NCBI RefSeq assembly: GCF_023015625.1
Contig: NZ_JALKAH010000005.1
Coordinates: 434,001-498,000, forward strand
DNA: 64,000 nucleotides
From: Yoonia sp. F2084L
GTDB taxonomy: Bacteria > Pseudomonadota > Alphaproteobacteria > Rhodobacterales > Rhodobacteraceae
Direction: 5' to 3'
Shown: in pieces, positions 14,439-23,389 of the stretch
Layout: every line of letters begins with the position of its first letter
Position numbering within the stretch: the stretch's first letter is position 1
Program-made: the position numbers and the translations under genes
Notes under the pieces: generated by a model
The model's database searches: none
What the model was told of the DNA's origin: nothing
Seen by the model: only the letters and a program-made list of their open reading frames with translations

Positions 14439-15968
14439 ATGGAGTTCCTGTACTACATGGGTGACGTGTTCACCCCGATCAATTTCGGATTGCTGTTGTT
14501 GGGGACAATCGGTGGTCTGATCTTGGGTGCGACACCGGGACTTTCGCCCACAATGGCGGTGGCGTTGTTGATTCCGTTCACCTTCCAGCTGGAGCCACAG
14601 CAGGGCCTGATCCTGCTTGGGGCGGCCTATACATCGACTGTTGCTGGCGGGGCGGTCAGTGCGATCTTGCTTAAGATCCCCGGCGCCCCGGCCAACATCG
14701 CGACCACCCTTGATGGACATGCCATGGCAACGAAGGGCGAAGGGGCAAAGGCATTGCAACTGTCCTTTATTTCCTCAGCCGTGGGCGGGGTGTTTGGTGT
14801 GCTCCTTTTGATCTTCCTGACACCTGTTCTGGCGCAATGGGCGCTTGCCTTTGGCCCGTCACACCTGTTTTGGTTGGCTATTCTGGGTGTGACAGTGATT
14901 GGAACACTCGATTCCAGTTCAGTCGTGAAGGGTTTGCTGTCGGGCTGCATCGGGCTTTGGCTTGCGACGATTGGCTTTGATGACATCATGGGCGCCCAGC
15001 GCTTTATCTTTCATCCGGCGGTCAGCGGCGGGATCAACGTCATTCCCGCACTCATCGGCCTGTTTGCGATCCCGCAGGTCATCACGATGTTCACCAAAGG
15101 CCGGTCCAGTGATGACGCTGAGATTATCAGCGTCCAAAAGCATCCAATCCGCCTTGCCTTTGTGGAAGTATTCAAGCGGAAGATGGCCCTGACAATCGGC
15201 ACTGTGACGGGGTCCATCATCGGGTTGATCCCCGGTGTCGGCGGGCAGATCGCCGGGCTTGTGGCCTATGACCAATCAAAGAAATTTAGCAAAGAAAGCG
15301 AAAAATTCGGCACTGGCCACAGCGAAGGCGTGATTGCAGCGGAAAGCGCCAACAACGCGATGGTGGGTCCATCGCTGGTGCCGCTTCTGACGCTCTCGAT
15401 CCCCGGTTCACCCACGGCGGCGGTTCTTTTGGGCGGGCTTTTGATCCACGGTATCTTCCCCGGTCCTGACCTGTTCATGAATTACCCGCAGGTGGCGTGG
15501 ACCTTCATCGACTCAATGTTGATCGGTCAAATTCTGATGTGCATCTTCGGCCTCTACATCGCAGGCTTTGCTGCAAATGTCGCGCGGGTGCCACATGCAG
15601 TGATGGCCGCGATTGTGCTGGGGCTGGCGGTCTTTGGCAGCTACTCGGTCCAGAACTCGATGGGTGATGTTTATGTGATGGCGACACTTGGTCTGGCCAT
15701 GTACTTCCTTGAGCGGTTCGGCTTTTCCGCAGCACCGCTGGTTTTGGGCCTGATCCTTGGACCCATCGCAGAGGCGAACTTTATCCAAGGGTCCATGATT
15801 GCAAATGCCACTGTCGGCACAGGCACATACTTCTTCACAGGCTGGCTGAACTGGTTCCTGATCCTGATCGTTCTGGCCTCGATCAGCTACTCGATCTGGA
15901 TGGAAATCATGTCGCGCCGCTACACCACCAAAGACGATGCGGTCGCCAAAGAAGAGGCGTTGTCATGA
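14439..15968 (+). CDS. tctA: Tripartite tricarboxylate transporter large membrane subunit (TctA family)
   Basis: A 509-residue polytopic protein of the TctA family. Family signatures include PINFGLLLLGTIGGLILGAT followed by PGLSPTMAV, the APANIATTLDGHAMA loop, and a second related motif around GLIPGVGGQIAGLVAYDQSK. This internal two-fold symmetry is typical. It drives cation-coupled uptake with TctB and the periplasmic TctC. A strong GGGAGGAG site at 14422-14429 fits the ATG at 14439 best. Co-transcription with CoA-ligase and acylating dehydrogenase genes suggests an organic acid such as sulfoacetate as substrate. Confidence 0.92.
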   Translation: MEFLYYMGDVFTPINFGLLLLGTIGGLILGATPGLSPTMAVALLIPFTFQLEPQQGLILLGAAYTSTVAGGAVSAILLKIPGAPANIATTLDGHAMATKGEGAKALQLSFISSAVGGVFGVLLLIFLTPVLAQWALAFGPSHLFWLAILGVTVIGTLDSSSVVKGLLSGCIGLWLATIGFDDIMGAQRFIFHPAVSGGINVIPALIGLFAIPQVITMFTKGRSSDDAEIISVQKHPIRLAFVEVFKRKMALTIGTVTGSIIGLIPGVGGQIAGLVAYDQSKKFSKESEKFGTGHSEGVIAAESANNAMVGPSLVPLLTLSIPGSPTAAVLLGGLLIHGIFPGPDLFMNYPQVAWTFIDSMLIGQILMCIFGLYIAGFAANVARVPHAVMAAIVLGLAVFGSYSVQNSMGDVYVMATLGLAMYFLERFGFSAAPLVLGLILGPIAEANFIQGSMIANATVGTGTYFFTGWLNWFLILIVLASISYSIWMEIMSRRYTTKDDAVAKEEALS

Positions 15969-16429
15969 CCGATCTGCCACGCAACCAGCACATCATCGCC
16001 TCCGGCCTGATCGCGGCAATCGGGGTCAGCATCGCCTACATCAGCTTTACGCAAGAGCCTGCGGATGCGTTCATTTTTCCACGCCTGATCTCATCTGTCT
16101 TTGCCGTGTTGGCAATCTGGACCTTCGTGAAAGCTATTCTGGGGCGTACCAAAGTCGGCAACGGGATCAGCGGTGAGGCGATGCGCAACATGCTGCCCGG
16201 TTTGGTCGTTGCGATCATCTATGTTTATTGGGCGGCCAAGGCGCTTGGGTTCTACACCGCAACGGCCATCGCGTTTTTTGCGTTGCTCTCACTTTACGAT
16301 CCGGCCCCGCATTCAGAAATGAAAAGCTGGGTCAAACGGATATTGATTACCGCCGGGTTCATGGCGGTCATGTACGGTCTTTTCGCGCTACTGCTGAATG
16401 TCTTCACACCGCGAGAGATCTTTTTCTGA
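15965..16429 (+). CDS. tctB: Tripartite tricarboxylate transporter small membrane subunit (TctB family)
   Basis: A 154-residue protein with four predicted membrane helices, the size and pattern of TctB. It begins MTDLPRNQHIIASGLIAAIG and contains the FIFPRLISSVFAVLAIW segment common in the family. Its ATG overlaps the tctA stop by four bases. Sequence conservation in TctB is low, so assignment rests on size, topology and position between tctA and tctC. Confidence 0.85.
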   Translation: MTDLPRNQHIIASGLIAAIGVSIAYISFTQEPADAFIFPRLISSVFAVLAIWTFVKAILGRTKVGNGISGEAMRNMLPGLVVAIIYVYWAAKALGFYTATAIAFFALLSLYDPAPHSEMKSWVKRILITAGFMAVMYGLFALLLNVFTPREIFF

Positions 16430-16469
16430 ACCGCAAAGGCGGCAGACTTAACCCTAGGGAGGATGACTT

Positions 16470-17441
16470 ATGAAAAATTGGATTGCAGGGGCCGCGCTGG
16501 CCTTGGCCGCAATGACGGGACAGGCTTATGCCGACGGTCATGGCGACTATCCTGAAAGGCCCATCATGATGATGGTCAGCTATGGTGCAGGCGGTGCGAC
16601 TGACTTTCAGGCGCGCATTGTGACGATGACCGCCGGAAATGAGGACGCGTTGGGAATGCCCATCGCTATCGTGAACCGTCCCGGCGCGGGTGGTCGCGTC
16701 GGCTGGAACTGGTTAGCAACCGAGGCAGAGGCGGATGGCTATACGCTGGGTGCTTATAACATTCCGCACTTTGTTGCCCAATCAATCGAAGGTGGGGTTT
16801 CCTACTCTACTGACAGCTTTGAACCCATCGCGAACTGGGGTGCAGACCCGGCTGTGTTCGTCGTGGGCGCTGACAGTGCGTTCAACTCGATGGAAGACGT
16901 CGTGAACTACGCCAACGAAAACCCCGGTGGTCTGACGTTCTCGGGCGCTGGTCTGTTTGTGGGGCATCACATCGCCGCCTTGCAGCTTGAAAAAGCAGCA
17001 GGCGTGAAACTGGCCTACATCCCCAACAACGCAGGCGGCGCAGGTGCTATGCGCGCTGTGATCGCGGGTGAGGTTCTGGGTGGCGTGAACAACCTGTCTG
17101 ATGCTTTCCGTGCACAGGCTGCGGGTAACGTGAAAATCCTCGGTGTTTTCGATCTGGAACGTAACACAGAGTTCCTGCCGGATGTTCCCACGATGGTGGA
17201 GCAGGGTTTTGATATCGACAACGCGTCTGTGAACTTCCGCGGTGTGATGGTGCCGAAGGGCACACCACAGCCGATCATCGACAAGCTGGCAGCAACCGTG
17301 CCTGCCATGTTCGAAAATAGCCGTGTGCAAAGCCGTATGGCTGCGGGCGGCTCGCCCATGCAGATCATGACACGCGACGAAGTGCTTGAAATGTGGGCCG
17401 CACGTCAGGAAACGCTCGAAGAGCTTCTGGCCGGTCTTTAA
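16470..17441 (+). CDS. tctC: Tripartite tricarboxylate transporter substrate-binding protein (TctC/Bug family)
   Basis: A 323-residue periplasmic binding protein with a signal peptide (MKNWIAGAALALAAMTGQAY, then ADG). Bug-family features are YPERPIMMMVSYGAGGATDF near the mature N-terminus, NRPGAGGRVGWNWLA, and the late VMVPKGTPQPIIDKL segment. It captures the substrate for TctAB. A GGGAGGA site precedes the ATG. Bug proteins usually bind carboxylates by their carboxyl group, consistent with a sulfonated or plain short organic acid. Confidence 0.9.
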   Translation: MKNWIAGAALALAAMTGQAYADGHGDYPERPIMMMVSYGAGGATDFQARIVTMTAGNEDALGMPIAIVNRPGAGGRVGWNWLATEAEADGYTLGAYNIPHFVAQSIEGGVSYSTDSFEPIANWGADPAVFVVGADSAFNSMEDVVNYANENPGGLTFSGAGLFVGHHIAALQLEKAAGVKLAYIPNNAGGAGAMRAVIAGEVLGGVNNLSDAFRAQAAGNVKILGVFDLERNTEFLPDVPTMVEQGFDIDNASVNFRGVMVPKGTPQPIIDKLAATVPAMFENSRVQSRMAAGGSPMQIMTRDEVLEMWAARQETLEELLAGL

Positions 17442-17448
17442 ACAAAAC

Positions 17449-17476
17449 GCGCAGCACCCGGCATAGGGTGTTGCGC
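17449..17476 (+). promoter_or_regulatory. Stem-loop between tctC and sauS
   Basis: GCGCAGCACCC (17449-17459) pairs with GGGTGTTGCGC (17466-17476) through 11 base pairs including one G-U. No T tract follows. It probably stabilises or separates the transporter and enzyme parts of the mRNA rather than ending it. Confidence 0.6.
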
Positions 17477-17497
17477 ATCCCAAACAGGAACAATCCC

Positions 17498-18901
17498 ATG
17501 AACACCGCTGATCCCATCGCCGAGGTCGAAGCCATCGTTGCCCGTGCGCGCACGGCACAAAGCGCCTTTGAGCGTGATGGATCACAACAGGCCTATGACC
17601 GCGCGGCACAGGCCGCAGCTTGGGCGATCATGGAACCCGCCCGCAATCGCCATCTGGCCGAATTGGCGGTCGAAACAACCGGGCTGGGCAATGTGCCCGA
17701 CAAGATTACAAAGAACCATCGCAAGACGCTTGGTCTGATGCGCGACATCAAAGAGGCACAGACCTATGGCGTCATCAGCGATGACCCGGCAACCGGCATT
17801 ACCGAAATTGCCCGTCCTATTGGCGTCATCGGCGCGGTGGTCCCATCGACAAACCCCGGTGCGACCCCTGCCAACAACATCATCAACGCACTTAAGTGTG
17901 GCAATGCGATTGTCGTGTCGCCTTCGCCGAAAGGCGTCCCAACCTGTGAAGCCCTGTTGGGCTACATCCATGCGGAATTCGACAAGCTGGGCATCGACCA
18001 CGATCTGGTGCAGATGATCCCCGGACGCGGATCAAAAGAGAAGACGCAGCGCTTGCTGGAAATTGCGGACCTCATCGTCGTCACAGGCAGTCAGAATAAC
18101 GTCAAACGGGCCTATACCTCTGGTACGCCCGCGCTGGCTGTGGGGGCTGGCAATGTCGCCGTGATCGTTGATGAAACCGCTGATTTGGCTGCGGCGGCTG
18201 AAAAGATCAAAGCCTCCAAGACATTTGACAACGCGACCTCCTGTTCATCCGAAAACGCAGTGGTCATCGTGGACGCAGTCTATGACGCATTCACCGACCA
18301 GATGGCCCGCACAGGCGGCGCATTGATCACTGACGAAACAAAAGTGACGTCTAAGCTTTGGGTGAAGGGCCATCTGAACCCGCAAGCGATTGCGCAAGAT
18401 GCCGACCGGATGATCTCGGCTTTGGGACTCACCGGCGAAGTGCCTGCCAACACCTCCTACCTCGCTGTTGAAACGTCAGGCATCGGCCCAGACCACCCGC
18501 TGTCAGGGGAAAAGCTTAGTCGTGTGCTGACCGTCTACCGCGCAAAAGACTTTGAGGATGCCGTCCGCATCACCCATGAGATTGAGATGTATCAGGGCGC
18601 CGGACACTCTGTCGGCCTGCACACGCAAACCACAGATCGCCCCATGATCCTCGCCCAGGCGATCCCGACCAGTCGTGTCATCGTGAATCAGGCGCATACT
18701 TTCGCGACCGGCGGATCCTTCACCAATGGCATGCCGTTTTCGCTGTCGATGGGATGCGGGTCGTGGGGCGGGAACTCCATTGATACCAACCTGCACTGGC
18801 GGCATTTCATGCAGACAACCAAGATTGTCCGTGAAATCCCACCAAACGAACCGGCCGTCGAAGATATCTTTGGCGATTATTGGAGCGAGGCCGGGAAATG
18901 A
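17498..18901 (+). CDS. sauS: CoA-acylating aldehyde dehydrogenase, sulfoacetaldehyde dehydrogenase (SauS) type
   Basis: A 467-residue aldehyde dehydrogenase of the acylating group. The catalytic cysteine lies in KTFDNATSCSSENAVVIVD, and the cofactor region is GVIGAVVPSTNPGATPANN. Acylating enzymes interconvert an aldehyde plus CoA and an acyl-CoA. In Cupriavidus SauS reduces sulfoacetyl-CoA to sulfoacetaldehyde after SauT has activated sulfoacetate. The next gene here is a CoA ligase, overlapping by four bases, and a transporter precedes it. I prefer the ATG at 17498, because a longer frame would overlap tctC. Acetaldehyde or another short aldehyde cannot be excluded. Confidence 0.75.
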   Translation: MNTADPIAEVEAIVARARTAQSAFERDGSQQAYDRAAQAAAWAIMEPARNRHLAELAVETTGLGNVPDKITKNHRKTLGLMRDIKEAQTYGVISDDPATGITEIARPIGVIGAVVPSTNPGATPANNIINALKCGNAIVVSPSPKGVPTCEALLGYIHAEFDKLGIDHDLVQMIPGRGSKEKTQRLLEIADLIVVTGSQNNVKRAYTSGTPALAVGAGNVAVIVDETADLAAAAEKIKASKTFDNATSCSSENAVVIVDAVYDAFTDQMARTGGALITDETKVTSKLWVKGHLNPQAIAQDADRMISALGLTGEVPANTSYLAVETSGIGPDHPLSGEKLSRVLTVYRAKDFEDAVRITHEIEMYQGAGHSVGLHTQTTDRPMILAQAIPTSRVIVNQAHTFATGGSFTNGMPFSLSMGCGSWGGNSIDTNLHWRHFMQTTKIVREIPPNEPAVEDIFGDYWSEAGK

Positions 18902-20385
18902 TCTTTCAAAAAGCGGCACCGCCCAAGGGCACCGTGCGAGACTGGCTGGACGCCCGCGCGAGCAGCGATGACATCGCCATCGTGTTTCCGGAAACGAATG
19001 AAACGCTAAGCTGGCGCGCATTGCGCGACAGGGCGCGCGACATGGCGCAGGGTCTGGTTGGCCTTGGCATCGCGCAGGGCGAAAGCATCGCTATTGTTCA
19101 CCCAAATGGCCGGTCGGGCGTTATTGCGCTTTATGCCGCGCTCTACGGCGGCTTTCGCGCGACAATGATCAATCTGGCGGCTGGGCCTGGTGCGATTTCT
19201 TATGCGCTGGACCATAGCGGGGCCCGCTTAGCCTTTGTCCATGACAGCCAACGGGACGCCATCGCAGAAGTCGCGCCCAAGCGCCTGACGATTATCGCTG
19301 ATGAAATGCTGAAAGAACGCGCAGAAATTCCGGATTTCGACGCAAACCAGCACGCGCTTTTGATGTACACCTCCGGGACCACCGGCCAACCCAAAGGCGT
19401 CGTGCACAGCCACGCCAGCCTTTTGGCGGGCGGGTGGACGACGGCAATCGCGCATGAATTGTCGCCGCAAGACCGCGGCTTTTGCGTTCTGCCAATCTAT
19501 CACATCAACGGACTTTGCGTGACATTGATGGGCGCGCTGGTGTCGGGTGGGTCGCTTGCCATGACGGCCAAATTCTCGGCCAGCAAATTCTGGGATCAGG
19601 CACAGAGCGCAAAGGTGACGTGGTTCTCGGTCGTGCCAACAATCATCAGCCATTTGCTGCACAATGAAACCAACCCAAGCCCCGATGTCTGCCAGCGCCT
19701 TAGGTTCGGACGGTCTGCCTCATCGGCTCTTGCCGTTGAAACGCAGTCAGCCTTTGAAGAACGCTTTAACGTGCCAATAGTAGAAACGATGGGGCTGACG
19801 GAAACCGCGGCACAAATCCTCTCGAACCCGCTCCCGCCCGGCGTGCGCAAGATTGGGTCGCCCGGCATCAGCTACGGCAACGAGGTCTGCATCCTGACAT
19901 CTGACCTGACACAAGCGCCGCGCATGCAAGAGGGCGAGATTGCAGTCCGGGGTCCCAATGTGATGGTCGAATACCTGCACAACCCGGACGCAACGGCAAA
20001 GACCTTCGCCGGGGACTGGCTGCGCACCGGGGATTTGGGGCACCTTGACGAAGACGGCTATGTTTTCGTGACCGGCCGATTGAAGGAACTGATCATCAAG
20101 GGGGGCGAAAACATCGCCCCGCGTGAAATTGATGAAATCCTCTATTCAGAACCCGACATCATCGAAGCCGCCGCCTTTGCGCGGCCCTGCAAAAGCTATG
20201 GCGAAACTGTTGAGGCGGCAGTCGCGGTCAAACCCGGATCGAACCTGTCAGAAGCGATGCTGATCGCCCTATGCCAAAAACACCTTGGTGCGTTCAAGTC
20301 ACCGGACGCGATCCACTTTTTGGACGAATTACCCAAGGGCCCGTCTGGGAAAATACAAAGGCTTAAACTGGCCGCTCTGATCTGA
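18898..20385 (+). CDS. sauT: AMP-forming acid-CoA ligase, probable sulfoacetate-CoA ligase (SauT type)
   Basis: A 495-residue member of the ANL superfamily. The phosphate-binding loop is LLMYTSGTTGQPKGVVHSH, the adenine motif region is VETMGLTETA, and the C-terminal hinge and lysine are in DGYVFVTGRLKELIIKGGEN and PKGPSGKIQRLKL. It activates a carboxylic acid to its CoA thioester through an adenylate. The ATG overlaps the sauS stop (ATGA). With SauS it would convert an imported acid to its aldehyde. The sulfoacetate assignment comes from the gene partnership; no xsc gene, needed to cleave sulfoacetaldehyde, lies in this window. Confidence 0.75.
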   Translation: MIFQKAAPPKGTVRDWLDARASSDDIAIVFPETNETLSWRALRDRARDMAQGLVGLGIAQGESIAIVHPNGRSGVIALYAALYGGFRATMINLAAGPGAISYALDHSGARLAFVHDSQRDAIAEVAPKRLTIIADEMLKERAEIPDFDANQHALLMYTSGTTGQPKGVVHSHASLLAGGWTTAIAHELSPQDRGFCVLPIYHINGLCVTLMGALVSGGSLAMTAKFSASKFWDQAQSAKVTWFSVVPTIISHLLHNETNPSPDVCQRLRFGRSASSALAVETQSAFEERFNVPIVETMGLTETAAQILSNPLPPGVRKIGSPGISYGNEVCILTSDLTQAPRMQEGEIAVRGPNVMVEYLHNPDATAKTFAGDWLRTGDLGHLDEDGYVFVTGRLKELIIKGGENIAPREIDEILYSEPDIIEAAAFARPCKSYGETVEAAVAVKPGSNLSEAMLIALCQKHLGAFKSPDAIHFLDELPKGPSGKIQRLKLAALI

Positions 20386-20394
20386 CGGTAACTG

Positions 20395-21090
20395 TCAAAG
20401 CGCCAGATCGGCCATCAAGTCCTCTTTGCTATAAGACGCCTTGGCAGCACTGCGCTTCACTCGCCCCTGCTCAATCACGGTAAACGTGTCCGCCGTCCGA
20501 TAGGCGAAATCGGCGTTTTGCTCGACCAGAACGATGGCCATCTTGTTTTGATCGCGCAGCGTGCCCAGCGCATCGCCAATTTGCTGAATGACGTTGGGCT
20601 GGATCCCTTCTGTCGGCTCGTCCAGCAACAACACCTTGGGCTGGGTGATCAGTGCCCGCGCGATGGCAAGTTGCTGCTGTTGACCACCAGACAGATCGCC
20701 GCCGCGCCGCGATTGCATTTCTTTGAGCACGGGAAACAGATCAAAAACCAGATCAGGGATCGCATGTTCGGCCTTTGGCAGGCAGGCATAGCCGGTTTCA
20801 AGGTTTTCCAGTACCGTCATCATCGGGAACACCTCGCGCCCTTGCGGCACATAGGCGATCCCGACGCGCGCCGCATGGTAGGCCGAGGCCAATCGCACCG
20901 GGTCGCCCTCAATGGACACCACACCGCCCGCCATGATGTGCCGCCCCGAGATGGCCTTGAGCAAGCTTGTCTTGCCCACACCGTTGTTTCCCATAACAGC
21001 GGTGATCTGACCAATTTCGGCGGTCAGTGAGATATCAAACAGGATCTGGCTTTGTCCATATTTCAGGTCAAGGTTCTGCACATCAAGCAT
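20395..21090 (-). CDS. urtE: Urea ABC transporter ATP-binding protein UrtE
   Basis: A 231-residue LivF-like ATPase with Walker A GNNGVGKTSLLKAI, signature LSGGQQQQLAIARAL, Walker B VLLLDEPTEGIQPN and switch His replaced by LVEQN, as usual in this subfamily. The GIAYVPQGREVFPMMTVLEN stretch is typical of UrtE/LivF. It is the last gene of the urtAB-x-CDE operon, and its start overlaps the urtD stop by eight bases. It ends only nine bases from the convergent sauT stop, with no terminator between them. Confidence 0.93.
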   Translation of the reverse strand: MLDVQNLDLKYGQSQILFDISLTAEIGQITAVMGNNGVGKTSLLKAISGRHIMAGGVVSIEGDPVRLASAYHAARVGIAYVPQGREVFPMMTVLENLETGYACLPKAEHAIPDLVFDLFPVLKEMQSRRGGDLSGGQQQQLAIARALITQPKVLLLDEPTEGIQPNVIQQIGDALGTLRDQNKMAIVLVEQNADFAYRTADTFTVIEQGRVKRSAAKASYSKEDLMADLAL

Positions 21091-21832
21091 GGGCGCGCCC
21101 CAGATAAACGTCGATCACCGTGGGGTTGGATGTCACGTGATCAAGGCTGCCTTCGGCCAGCACCGCCCCTTCGTGCAAGACGGTGACTTTGCAATCAAGC
21201 CTGCGCACGAACTCCATATCATGCTCAACAACAACAACCGCGCGGGTTTTGGCGGCCTCTTTCAGGATATCCGTGGTCTTTTCGCGTTCTTCCGGCGTCA
21301 TACCCGCGGCAGGTTCATCAACCAGCATCAATCGCGGTTCCTGCGCCAGCAACATCCCGATCTCAAGCCATTGCTTTTGTCCGTGGCTCAGTTCACCCGC
21401 GATGCGGGTCAGGCTATCGGACAGACCGATTTGCTCTGCCACCGCCTCAATCCGGGCGCCGTTGGATTTTGTCTTCTTATGCATCAGGACCGCAAAAGGT
21501 CCACGGGGTGTTTTCAGCGCCATCGCAAGGTTCTGGCGCACTGTCTGCGCCTCAAAAACCGTTGGCTTTTGAAACTTGCGCCCGATCCCTTCGCGGGCGA
21601 TCTGGCTTTCGGACAGGCCCAGCAAGGATATGTTCCGGTCTCCCCAAATGACTGTGCCTTCGTCTGGCTTTGTCTTGCCGGTGACAATATCCATAAACGT
21701 CGTTTTGCCTGCCCCATTTGGCCCGATGATGGCCCGCAGTTCGGTCGGGGCAAAGTTGATCGACAGGTTGTTGATGGCCCGAAACCCATCAAAGGTGACG
21801 GTCACGCCTGAGACTTCGAGAAGCATGCTCAT
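21083..21832 (-). CDS. urtD: Urea ABC transporter ATP-binding protein UrtD
   Basis: A 249-residue LivG-like ATPase: Walker A GPNGAGKTTFMDIVTGKT, signature LSHGQKQWLEIGMLL (the LSHGQKQW variant is characteristic of UrtD), Walker B LMLVDEPAAGMTPEE and VVVVEHDMEF. It pairs with UrtE to power urea import. The gene overlaps urtC by four bases and urtE by eight. Confidence 0.94.
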   Translation of the reverse strand: MSMLLEVSGVTVTFDGFRAINNLSINFAPTELRAIIGPNGAGKTTFMDIVTGKTKPDEGTVIWGDRNISLLGLSESQIAREGIGRKFQKPTVFEAQTVRQNLAMALKTPRGPFAVLMHKKTKSNGARIEAVAEQIGLSDSLTRIAGELSHGQKQWLEIGMLLAQEPRLMLVDEPAAGMTPEEREKTTDILKEAAKTRAVVVVEHDMEFVRRLDCKVTVLHEGAVLAEGSLDHVTSNPTVIDVYLGRAHA

Positions 21833-22995
21833 GACGGCTTCCTCACCAGATAGTCAAAAAGGCCGCCGATACCCTTGGGGAAAAACAGCGTGACCGCAAC
21901 AAAGGACAGGCCAAGCAGGACCAGCCACCAATCCGTCCATTGGATCACATAGAAACCTAGATTGATGTCCGGTGCCCCACCGCCGGTGAACCAGCTTGAG
22001 AGCAGTGAAACGAACGCGGCCCCGATGACAGCCCCATAAAGCCGACCCCGCCCGCCGATGGCGACCCAGACCGCCAGATAGATGGACGCGATGGGGGCGA
22101 TTTCACCGGGGTTGATGATCCCCGCTTGGGGGTAATACAGCGCGCCTGCGATGCCTGCGACAACGGCTGTTACCGTGAAAATGAACAGTTTGTAGCTTTC
22201 AACGTGGTAGCCCAAGAACCTTACCCGCGCTTCGTTATCGCGAATGCCTTTAACGACGCTGCCCATCTTGCCTGATACAATCCATGCAAAGAAGACATAC
22301 CCTGCGCCCAGTGCCACAGCAGATGCGATGAAGAAGATGATAGAGACAGTCGCTTGGCTGACGTCTTGATATCCGGGTATATTTTGCAGGCCTGACAGAC
22401 CGTTGTTGCCGCGCAAACCGCTATCATTTTGGAACAGGTAGAGCGCCAGTGCCAGCGTCATCGCCTGCGTCAGGATCGACAGATACACGCCTGTCACGCG
22501 CGACCGGAACGCAAGCCAGCCAAAGACCATCGCCAGCAGACCCGGAACTAGAACCACCATCAGCAATTGCAGGAACAGACTATCCGCAAAACCCCATATC
22601 CATGGAAACTCTGCGCTGCCCACGACACCGAAAATCTGGTTACCGATGGCGTCTGATATCTCGGCCGGGGTTGGCGGGATCACTTGTTTGGACAGGCTTT
22701 CGACCACAATCAATTCAGTGCGCGCATACATCAGCCACATGCCAATGGCGTAGCCGCCGATCCCGAAGAAGGCGAAATGCCCCAACGACAGGATCCCGCA
22801 ATAGCCCCACACCACATCCATCGCGATGGCGACAAGGCACAGGCATAGCGTCTTGCCCAAGGTCTTGACGAAGGAGGTTGAGATCAGGCCAACACCGGTG
22901 GCCTCGGATAGAAGGGTGACCAAGATCGTGAAGAGGCTCAGGCACAGGAGAAACCAAAGCACGGACGGATGGCGGGCAAAAAAGCTGGCTGTCAC
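21829..22995 (-). CDS. urtC: Urea ABC transporter permease UrtC
   Basis: A 388-residue LivM-like permease with about ten membrane helices. Typical segments are DVVWGYCGILSLGHFAFFGI and VAIGGRGRLYGAVIGAAFVS, plus the conserved GIRDNEARVRFLGYHVESYK cytoplasmic loop. UrtC and UrtB form the membrane channel. The cytoplasmic end runs straight into urtD by a four-base overlap. Upstream, 25 bases separate it from a small secreted-protein gene that interrupts the usual urtB-urtC order. Confidence 0.93.
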   Translation of the reverse strand: MTASFFARHPSVLWFLLCLSLFTILVTLLSEATGVGLISTSFVKTLGKTLCLCLVAIAMDVVWGYCGILSLGHFAFFGIGGYAIGMWLMYARTELIVVESLSKQVIPPTPAEISDAIGNQIFGVVGSAEFPWIWGFADSLFLQLLMVVLVPGLLAMVFGWLAFRSRVTGVYLSILTQAMTLALALYLFQNDSGLRGNNGLSGLQNIPGYQDVSQATVSIIFFIASAVALGAGYVFFAWIVSGKMGSVVKGIRDNEARVRFLGYHVESYKLFIFTVTAVVAGIAGALYYPQAGIINPGEIAPIASIYLAVWVAIGGRGRLYGAVIGAAFVSLLSSWFTGGGAPDINLGFYVIQWTDWWLVLLGLSFVAVTLFFPKGIGGLFDYLVRKPS

Positions 22996-23020
22996 GTCGC
23001 GTCCTCCTGACAGGAGGGGG

Positions 23021-23293
23021 TTAGTTGATCGTCAGCGCGTATTGGTCGTCGAAGTAAGCTTGGCTGGCGATGATGCAGTCGGTCTCTTCGGAAAATGCGA
23101 AGATCGTTGCGACCTCTGCCACCAATGACAGACGGCAAAAGGCATTCTCGACCTGCATGCTGTCGGGGCATGCGTCCATATCGGTGTGTGGTACGCCGAT
23201 CTCGAACACGTCGTAGCTCATCGGGCAAGCGTCTTGTGCAAAGGCCGGTAGCGCCATGAGGCTGGCCAATGCAGCGGTGATCAGGATTTTCAT
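23021..23293 (-). CDS. Small secreted cysteine-containing protein inside the urt operon (unknown)
   Basis: A 90-residue protein with a clear signal peptide (MKILITAALASLMALPAFAQ). The mature part of about 70 residues is acidic and has four cysteines, in DACPMSYDVFEIG, MDACPDSM, NAFCRLSL and TDCIIAS, which could form two disulfides in the periplasm. I chose the ATG at 23291-23293 with a GGAGAA site; a longer frame would add 15 residues and disrupt the signal peptide. It lies between urtB and urtC on the same strand, 25 bases from urtC, so it is probably co-transcribed. I do not recognise a family; a periplasmic helper in urea uptake is one possibility. Confidence 0.72.
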   Translation of the reverse strand: MKILITAALASLMALPAFAQDACPMSYDVFEIGVPHTDMDACPDSMQVENAFCRLSLVAEVATIFAFSEETDCIIASQAYFDDQYALTIN

Positions 23294-23356
23294 ATCGTTC
23301 TCCATTGCTGTGAAGCACCGGTTTAGTATCCGATGCATCGCAATGGCTATTAATTC

Positions 23357-23371
23357 TGACTAATTTAGTCA
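23357..23371. promoter_or_regulatory. Inverted repeat between urtB and the small secreted-protein gene
   Basis: TGACTAA-T-TTAGTCA is a perfect inverted repeat of two 7-base arms in the 96-base gap after urtB. It may be a regulator site or part of an RNA hairpin; there is no T tract after it in the direction of transcription. Confidence 0.4.
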
Positions 23372-23389
23372 ACATTATACTCTCCCAAC

